From: Anoxybacillus sp. J5B_2022
Lineage (GTDB): Bacteria; Bacillota; Bacilli; Bacillales; Anoxybacillaceae
Assembly: GCF_026847645.1 (NCBI RefSeq)
Contig: NZ_JAPSMC010000021.1
Location: 1-46,835, forward strand
DNA: 46,835 bases
Direction of reading: 5' to 3'
The translations under genes were made by a program, and so were the position numbers. The notes under the pieces are model-generated. The model was not told the origin of the DNA, ran no database searches, and was given only the letters and a program-made list of their open reading frames with translations. Below are positions 43,270 to 46,835 of this stretch, piece after piece. The stretch's first letter is position 1; every line of letters starts with the position of its first letter.

Positions 43270-44149
43270 TTTGTTCCATTCCTTTCACCGCATAAAATAA
43301 AAACTGGCAAAGCGGAGTTGAAATGCCTCTTTCTTTTCCTGCTCCGATGACATAGCCTAAAATCGCTTCTATCTCTGTCTTTCGCCCACGTTCAAGGTCA
43401 GATAACATGGACGAACGGTTATGAGCTGTTTTTGCACAAATGCTTACAATGCGCTGCCATGCCGCCTCTCCGTCCAATAACGCTAACGCCTCCCGAACTT
43501 CTGCAAATAATAATTCCATCATTTCTTTATACTCATGCACACGAAGCAACTCTCCATTGCGAACGCGCAAAACGGCCGTCAACGGATTGATTACCGCATT
43601 AACGACTAATTTGTTTGTCAACATCGTATGCCAATCTTCTGTGTACTCCATCGGAAAATCAAAAATATCTCTGTTCAACAGCTGTTCCGCTTGCCCAAGC
43701 CGCCCTTGAAATAACGATAGCGTCATTTTGCCGACGCCCGTATGTTCCACTGTTCGATCATCCCGCTTTAACGCCCCGTGCTCGACGACTCCTAAAACAA
43801 TGTTGCGCTCTTCCCATTCCGTCAACAGCCGAAGATGGCCCATTCCGTTTTGTAAAAAAACGAGCGTTGCTGCGAAAGGAACATCTTTTAGTCGCGCGAG
43901 CACATGGGCGAGATCGTATTGTTTAACAGTGATAAACAATACGTCTGCTTTTATTTCTTCTTGTCCGAATGGCACGGCGTGAACCGAAATCGTTTGTTCC
44001 TTTCCTTGCTTGCACAAGCGCAATTTTTGTTTATTTAAAAGATCCGCTTGTTCTCGCCGCCGCGTATAAATGGTCACTTCGTAATGCGGCTGCAAATAAG
44101 CGGCCGTTAAAAGACCTATCGCCCCGCCCCCGATTATTCCTACTTTCAT
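43262..44149 (-). CDS. panE: 2-dehydropantoate 2-reductase
   Basis: This ketopantoate reductase uses NADPH to make pantoate for coenzyme A. The 295-residue protein has the N-terminal Rossmann motif GIIGGGAIGLL, VKQYDL, the LQNGMG segment, and the catalytic-region TNKLVVNAVINPLTAVL and NRSSMLSDLERGRKTEIEAILG. It matches B. subtilis YlbQ and is one of possibly several PanE paralogues. The ATG at 44147-44149 starts MKVGIIGGG; ATG or in-frame codons up to five earlier have worse spacing to GAGG. The adjacent ylbP acetyltransferase of B. subtilis is absent. Confidence 0.9.
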   Translation of the reverse strand: MKVGIIGGGAIGLLTAAYLQPHYEVTIYTRRREQADLLNKQKLRLCKQGKEQTISVHAVPFGQEEIKADVLFITVKQYDLAHVLARLKDVPFAATLVFLQNGMGHLRLLTEWEERNIVLGVVEHGALKRDDRTVEHTGVGKMTLSLFQGRLGQAEQLLNRDIFDFPMEYTEDWHTMLTNKLVVNAVINPLTAVLRVRNGELLRVHEYKEMMELLFAEVREALALLDGEAAWQRIVSICAKTAHNRSSMLSDLERGRKTEIEAILGYVIGAGKERGISTPLCQFLFYAVKGMEQNE

Positions 44150-44189
44150 CGTCATTTTCCTCACTTTCTCCGAAACAGTTCTTGTGCCT

Positions 44190-44219
44190 ATTTTACCAAA
44201 TTCTAAATCGGGGAGTTAA
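44190..44219 (-). promoter_or_regulatory. Candidate SigA promoter of panE
   Basis: TTAACT (44214-44219), 18-base spacer, TAAAAT (44190-44195), placed just after the gerR terminator. Confidence 0.45.
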
Positions 44220-44221
44220 TA

Positions 44222-44253
44222 GAAAAAGCTGATCGAAATCGACCAGCTTTTTC
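44222..44253 (-). terminator. Terminator after gerR
   Basis: AAAAAGCTGGTCGA/TCGATCAGCTTTTTCT hairpin on the minus strand, one base after the gerR stop codon. Confidence 0.88.
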
Positions 44254-44254
44254 T

Positions 44255-44851
44255 CTATTTTTCTAGCTTCTCAAGATTTCCGTTCCGCTCCATTTGGAAT
44301 TTCATTTTTTTCGCTTGTTCCTCTTCTTCTAGCACAACCATTTTGCGAGCCCGGTCCATAATGCCAATCAGCGTCTGATAGTCTTCTTGCATCGTTTTCA
44401 GTTCTTTTTGCAGCTGTTCTTTTTCCATTTGCAGCTTCGTCACCATTTGCTGCAGTTGCTCCATGTCTCGTTTTAGCGCGCGATTTTCATCGGCAACATG
44501 TTGATAGTGAGAGGAAGATTGTTGGTACGACTGCAAAAAAGCGATCACATCTTGCCATGTTATTTTCACCGTTCCGTCTTCCGATAAGCATCTTTCTCTT
44601 TGCGGCGACTGTTCCCCATTTTTTTTCTTTTCTTTTCGTTGTTTTTTCGCTAATTCAATTGCCTCTTTATACTGCTTTCGTATATACGAATTCCAGCGAA
44701 AACCGCAAGCGGCAGCGGTACGCGACAGACGTCTACCAACTTCTTCAAACGCCTGTAGTTGCGTACCCCCTTCCCGAATGTGACGCAAGACTACTTCCGC
44801 CAACAACAAGTCTTCGTCCTGTGTCCACGCATCTTGGCGTACGTTTGTCAT
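44255..44851 (-). CDS. gerR: RsfA/GerR-family sporulation transcription regulator
   Basis: A 198-residue DNA-binding protein of the RsfA family (B. subtilis YlbO/GerR at this locus). Residues about 5-62 form a Myb/SANT-like domain: RQDAWTQDEDLLLAEVVLRHI...GFRWNSYIRKQY. A basic linker (KKQRKEKKKNG) follows, then a coiled coil (about 115-185). GerR is a SigE-dependent mother-cell regulator in B. subtilis; RsfA is its SigF-dependent paralogue, so synteny decides the name. GGGGGAAGG precedes the ATG. An 8-bp inverted repeat flanks its upstream region. Confidence 0.88.
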   Translation of the reverse strand: MTNVRQDAWTQDEDLLLAEVVLRHIREGGTQLQAFEEVGRRLSRTAAACGFRWNSYIRKQYKEAIELAKKQRKEKKKNGEQSPQRERCLSEDGTVKITWQDVIAFLQSYQQSSSHYQHVADENRALKRDMEQLQQMVTKLQMEKEQLQKELKTMQEDYQTLIGIMDRARKMVVLEEEEQAKKMKFQMERNGNLEKLEK

Positions 44852-44863
44852 CTTTCCTTCCCC

Positions 44864-44897
44864 CTAGTCGCTTTTTTCACTATATGTATGCGACTAG
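44864..44897 (-). promoter_or_regulatory. Inverted repeat over putative gerR promoter
   Basis: Perfect 8-bp arms CTAGTCGC (minus strand, 44890-44897) and GCGACTAG (44864-44871) are separated by 18 bases. The spacer begins with ATACATATAG, so CATACATA spanning the arm edge looks like a SigE -10. The second arm ends 13 bases before the gerR ATG. It may be an operator or a leader hairpin. Confidence 0.5.
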
Positions 44898-44919
44898 TAG
44901 AAAAGATAGAAGTGGGAAG

Positions 44920-45684
44920 TTACGAGCGATTTAAAAAAGTTCGTACCGCTTCCTCATGTTCTTCGGATCCCCAAAGAATCGCGCATTGCTCAATTTCCGC
45001 AAAAAATTTCGCGCGAAACTCGTCCGTTTTCCATTTTTTCACCGCTATTTGCTTATAGGCGCGCAACACAGGAACCGATTGGGATAAATATGGGGAGAGC
45101 AACTTACGACACTGTTCTTTTAAATTTCCTTCCGTTAACAATTCGTGAACCCAGCCGTATTCCGCCATTTTTTCGACAGGCATTCGTTCTGCTCTTAGTA
45201 AGAGATCGAGCGCATGAGCATACGGTATTTTTTCGAACAGCATACTTGCTCCGCCCCATCCGGTCGTAATGCCTAACGTTCCTTGAATAAAACCGGCTTT
45301 AACACCTTGCTTGGCGTAGCGAAAATCACAAGCAGTCGCTAATTCGCAGCCACCGCCGACCGCCATTCCGTTTAACAAAGCGACCGTCGGCTTCGAAAGC
45401 GTTAACAAAGAATACAAAATCGTCCCCATTTTCGAAAGCATGCCGTACGCTTCTTCTTTCGTATGCAAATGGTGAAATTCGCTTAAATCACCACCGGAAC
45501 AAAACGCTTGCTCTCCTGTTCCAGTAATGACAAGCACTTTCACTTTATCATTTTCTTCTACGAGCCGAATCGTATCTTGCAATGCATCCATCACTTCATA
45601 ATTAATCGCATTTCGCTTTTCTGGCCGGTTAATTGTAAACCAAACAATGCCGTCATAATCTCGCTCTAATAAAACTGAACTCAT
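44920..45684 (-). CDS. Enoyl-CoA hydratase/isomerase (crotonase) family protein
   Basis: A 254-residue crotonase-fold protein. It has NRPEKRNAI, the CoA-binding and first oxyanion-hole segment AFCSGGDL, and the second oxyanion segment NGMAVGGGCELATACDFRYA. At the usual second-glutamate position the sequence reads GTLGITTGWGG, with no Glu where hydratases have PE. The substrate is not readable: 3-hydroxyisobutyryl-CoA hydrolase-like or isomerase-like activities are options. It sits between rpmF and gerR, where B. subtilis has no such gene. GGGAGGAGGG precedes the ATG at 45682-45684. Confidence 0.85.
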   Translation of the reverse strand: MSSVLLERDYDGIVWFTINRPEKRNAINYEVMDALQDTIRLVEENDKVKVLVITGTGEQAFCSGGDLSEFHHLHTKEEAYGMLSKMGTILYSLLTLSKPTVALLNGMAVGGGCELATACDFRYAKQGVKAGFIQGTLGITTGWGGASMLFEKIPYAHALDLLLRAERMPVEKMAEYGWVHELLTEGNLKEQCRKLLSPYLSQSVPVLRAYKQIAVKKWKTDEFRAKFFAEIEQCAILWGSEEHEEAVRTFLNRS

Positions 45685-45741
45685 CTTCTTCCCTCCTCCC
45701 TATATATGTTGGCCGTTCTTCTTTATTTTCCTTCTTATATT

Positions 45742-45783
45742 GAAAAAACGAGCGCAAGGAGGCTTCCTCACGCTCGTTTTTTC
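45742..45783 (-). terminator. Terminator after rpmF
   Basis: AAAAAACGAGCG/GCGCTCGTTTTTT hairpin on the minus strand, with an inner AGG/CCT pair. The flanking A and T tracts make it potentially bidirectional. Confidence 0.9.
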
Positions 45784-45787
45784 ATCA

Positions 45788-45961
45788 TTATTTGTTCACA
45801 ACGTCTTTTCCTTTGTAAGTTCCGCAAGCTTTGCAGACGCGATGAGCTAATTTCATTTCACCGCAATTTGGGCATTCAACCATGCCAGGAACTTGCAATT
45901 TGAAATGTGTGCGACGCATTCTTTTTTTCGTTTTCGATGTTCTTCTAAAAGGTACAGCCAT
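45788..45961 (-). CDS. rpmF: 50S ribosomal protein L32
   Basis: A 57-residue ribosomal protein starting [17 protein letters not shown]. It has a zinc ribbon with Cys30, Cys33, Cys43 and Cys46 (CPNC and CKAC), so this is the zinc-binding C+ form. The ATG at 45959-45961 follows AAGGAGGTGG, a near-perfect ribosome binding site; the ten in-frame codons upstream are not conserved. yceD-rpmF is a conserved pair in bacteria. Confidence 0.97.
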   Translation of the reverse strand: MAVPFRRTSKTKKRMRRTHFKLQVPGMVECPNCGEMKLAHRVCKACGTYKGKDVVNK

Positions 45962-46023
45962 TGTTTCCACCTCCTTAACATGGTTTAGCAATTATCGTGA
46001 AGGCCCGGATCATCCGGTTCTTC

Positions 46024-46536
46024 TCACTTGTCTTTTTGTTCAAAAAACTTCGCTAATCCGGCCAGACGAGGATCGATTTTGTTCTTTGCTTGTTCTTCCG
46101 TAATGACCTCCCAACCAACACCCGATTGCGGCGCACCGCCTTGAACTGTTTCTTCCGCAAAAACTTGCATTGGAATTTCCAAAAGAACGAGTTCTTTGAC
46201 AATCGGCAATAAGTCGATTGAGTCCCCTTGCACGAGATGCGTATCTTCGTCTGGATTTACATCATAATCGTTTAAAAAAAACGTTTCCGTCGTCTGAATC
46301 GTAAACGGATACGAAACATCCACTAACGTACGGGAACAAGGCAACACCATCGTTCCTTCAATCGTTAAGTGGAAAGTAAATTTCGTCGCGCCAATGTCCG
46401 CACGACCTTCGACATGAACAGGCGAAATGTCGCGAATGAATTTGTCGATCTGTTTCAAATCGGAAACATCGACAGTTTCTTCAATTGCAAGCCCTTTTGC
46501 CTGCAATTGATGAAGCTGATGGATAGACCATTTCAT
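46024..46536 (-). CDS. yceD: YceD-family (DUF177) protein
   Basis: A 170-residue DUF177 protein, the counterpart of B. subtilis YlbN. It has the conserved PCSRTLVDVSYPF segment and DEDTHLVQGDSIDLLPIVKELVLLEIPM, followed by a C-terminal DPRLAGLAKFF. The CxxC pair found in many YceD proteins is not present; only a single Cys is visible. The family is linked to 23S rRNA accumulation through work in plants and E. coli. The ATG at 46534-46536 follows GAGGTGATTCTG. It precedes rpmF as in most bacteria. Confidence 0.92.
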   Translation of the reverse strand: MKWSIHQLHQLQAKGLAIEETVDVSDLKQIDKFIRDISPVHVEGRADIGATKFTFHLTIEGTMVLPCSRTLVDVSYPFTIQTTETFFLNDYDVNPDEDTHLVQGDSIDLLPIVKELVLLEIPMQVFAEETVQGGAPQSGVGWEVITEEQAKNKIDPRLAGLAKFFEQKDK

Positions 46537-46563
46537 CAGAATCACCTCAAGGCAACAAAGAAA

Positions 46564-46592
46564 ATTATACGGCTCGTTTTTCTGTTTGTCAA
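46564..46592 (-). promoter_or_regulatory. SigA promoter of yceD-rpmF
   Basis: TTGACA (46587-46592), 17-base spacer, TATAAT (46564-46569): a perfect consensus promoter 28 bases upstream of the yceD start, as expected for a ribosomal protein transcript. Confidence 0.93.
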
Positions 46593-46669
46593 TATTTTTT
46601 CTTTACAGAGCTTTTTGCGATGTTGATTTTTTTATAAGGTTGGTGCTTATTCGATTGTACTTTCGTTCG

Positions 46670-46834
46670 TTATTTTTCTGGCTCTTCACCACAAAATGTA
46701 CTTGACAAAGAAAAATGTTCATGATACGTAAAATTAAAACGATCATTTTTTTCATTTTTTACCATTCGTCTTATTTGAATAATGTCGATATCATAATTTA
46801 CTTTAAAAGTCAAGTACATCTTTCGGTGATGAAC
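46670..46834 (-). CDS. Possible 3' end of an unrecognised AT-rich gene, open at window edge
   Basis: One minus-strand frame is open from the window edge to a TAA at 46670-46672, giving 54 codons, in DNA much richer in A+T than the neighbouring genes. From an internal ATG at 46817-46819 it would encode 49 residues, including MYLTFKVNYDIDIIQIRR and ending CGEEPEK. No clear ribosome binding site precedes that ATG, so it may be the tail of a longer gene. I do not recognise the family. By a rough estimate from base composition, a stop-free run this long is uncommon by chance. The rest of the 299-base stretch upstream of yceD holds the yceD promoter. Confidence 0.35.
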   Translation of the reverse strand, partial: VHHRKMYLTFKVNYDIDIIQIRRMVKNEKNDRFNFTYHEHFSLSSTFCGEEPEK

Positions 46835-46835
46835 C

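Noticed and set aside
46696-46728. A plus-strand promoter beginning TTGACA at 46701
   Set aside because: At 17 bases the -10 position reads TACGTA, a poor match, and no plus-strand gene follows within the window.

Overview
The window is a contiguous piece of a low-to-moderate GC, endospore-forming member of the Bacillaceae. The best fit is the Anoxybacillus/Geobacillus group. Three things point there: sporulation genes (spoIIGA, sigE, sigG, spoVD, spoVE, gerR), bacillithiol synthesis (bshC), and a gene order that follows the Bacillus subtilis ylbN-to-pyrE segment. PyrR also has the start and spacing I remember from thermophilic bacilli. Every gene I accept is on the minus strand, so transcription runs from high to low coordinates.

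From high to low coordinates: (1) 46835-41174 is a housekeeping block: an AT-rich unexplained reading frame at the edge, yceD, rpmF, a crotonase-family enzyme, gerR, panE, a DUF3397 membrane protein and bshC. (2) 40910-23582 is the division and cell wall (dcw) cluster: rsmH, ftsL, pbpB, spoVD, murE, a stand-alone Mur-ligase N-domain-like gene, mraY, murD, spoVE, murB, divIB, two DUF881 genes, sbp, ftsA and ftsZ. No mraZ lies upstream of rsmH and no murG lies between spoVE and murB. (3) 23580-23254 holds a composite repeat and a terminator. (4) 23209-20586 is the early sporulation locus spoIIGA-sigE-sigG. It has a promoter with the unusual 22-bp spacer, and a hairpin that buries the sigG ribosome binding site. 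(5) 20488-16552 is the ylmC-pgeF-ylmE-sepF-ylmG-ylmH-divIVA division-accessory cluster. (6) 16555-11952 carries a T-box-controlled ileS, then lspA and rluD. (7) 11955-149 is a complete de novo UMP operon, pyrR-pyrP-pyrB-pyrC-carA-carB-pyrK-pyrD-pyrF-pyrE, with three PyrR-responsive attenuators. (8) 103-1 is the start of what looks like a Uma2-family gene broken by an in-frame stop.

The genes form coherent modules: UMP synthesis controlled by UMP-sensing PyrR; lipid II precursor synthesis and septal peptidoglycan assembly (MurE, MraY, MurD, MurB, PbpB, FtsL, DivIB) feeding the FtsZ/FtsA/SepF ring; spore-specific counterparts SpoVD and SpoVE; and the SigE activation system next to the ring genes. 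The most novel-looking item is the 154-residue protein at 33314-33778. It sits where many bacteria keep murF and resembles only the N-terminal domain of a Mur ligase. I found no CRISPR array, tRNA, rRNA or insertion sequence. About a third of the genes start with GTG or TTG.
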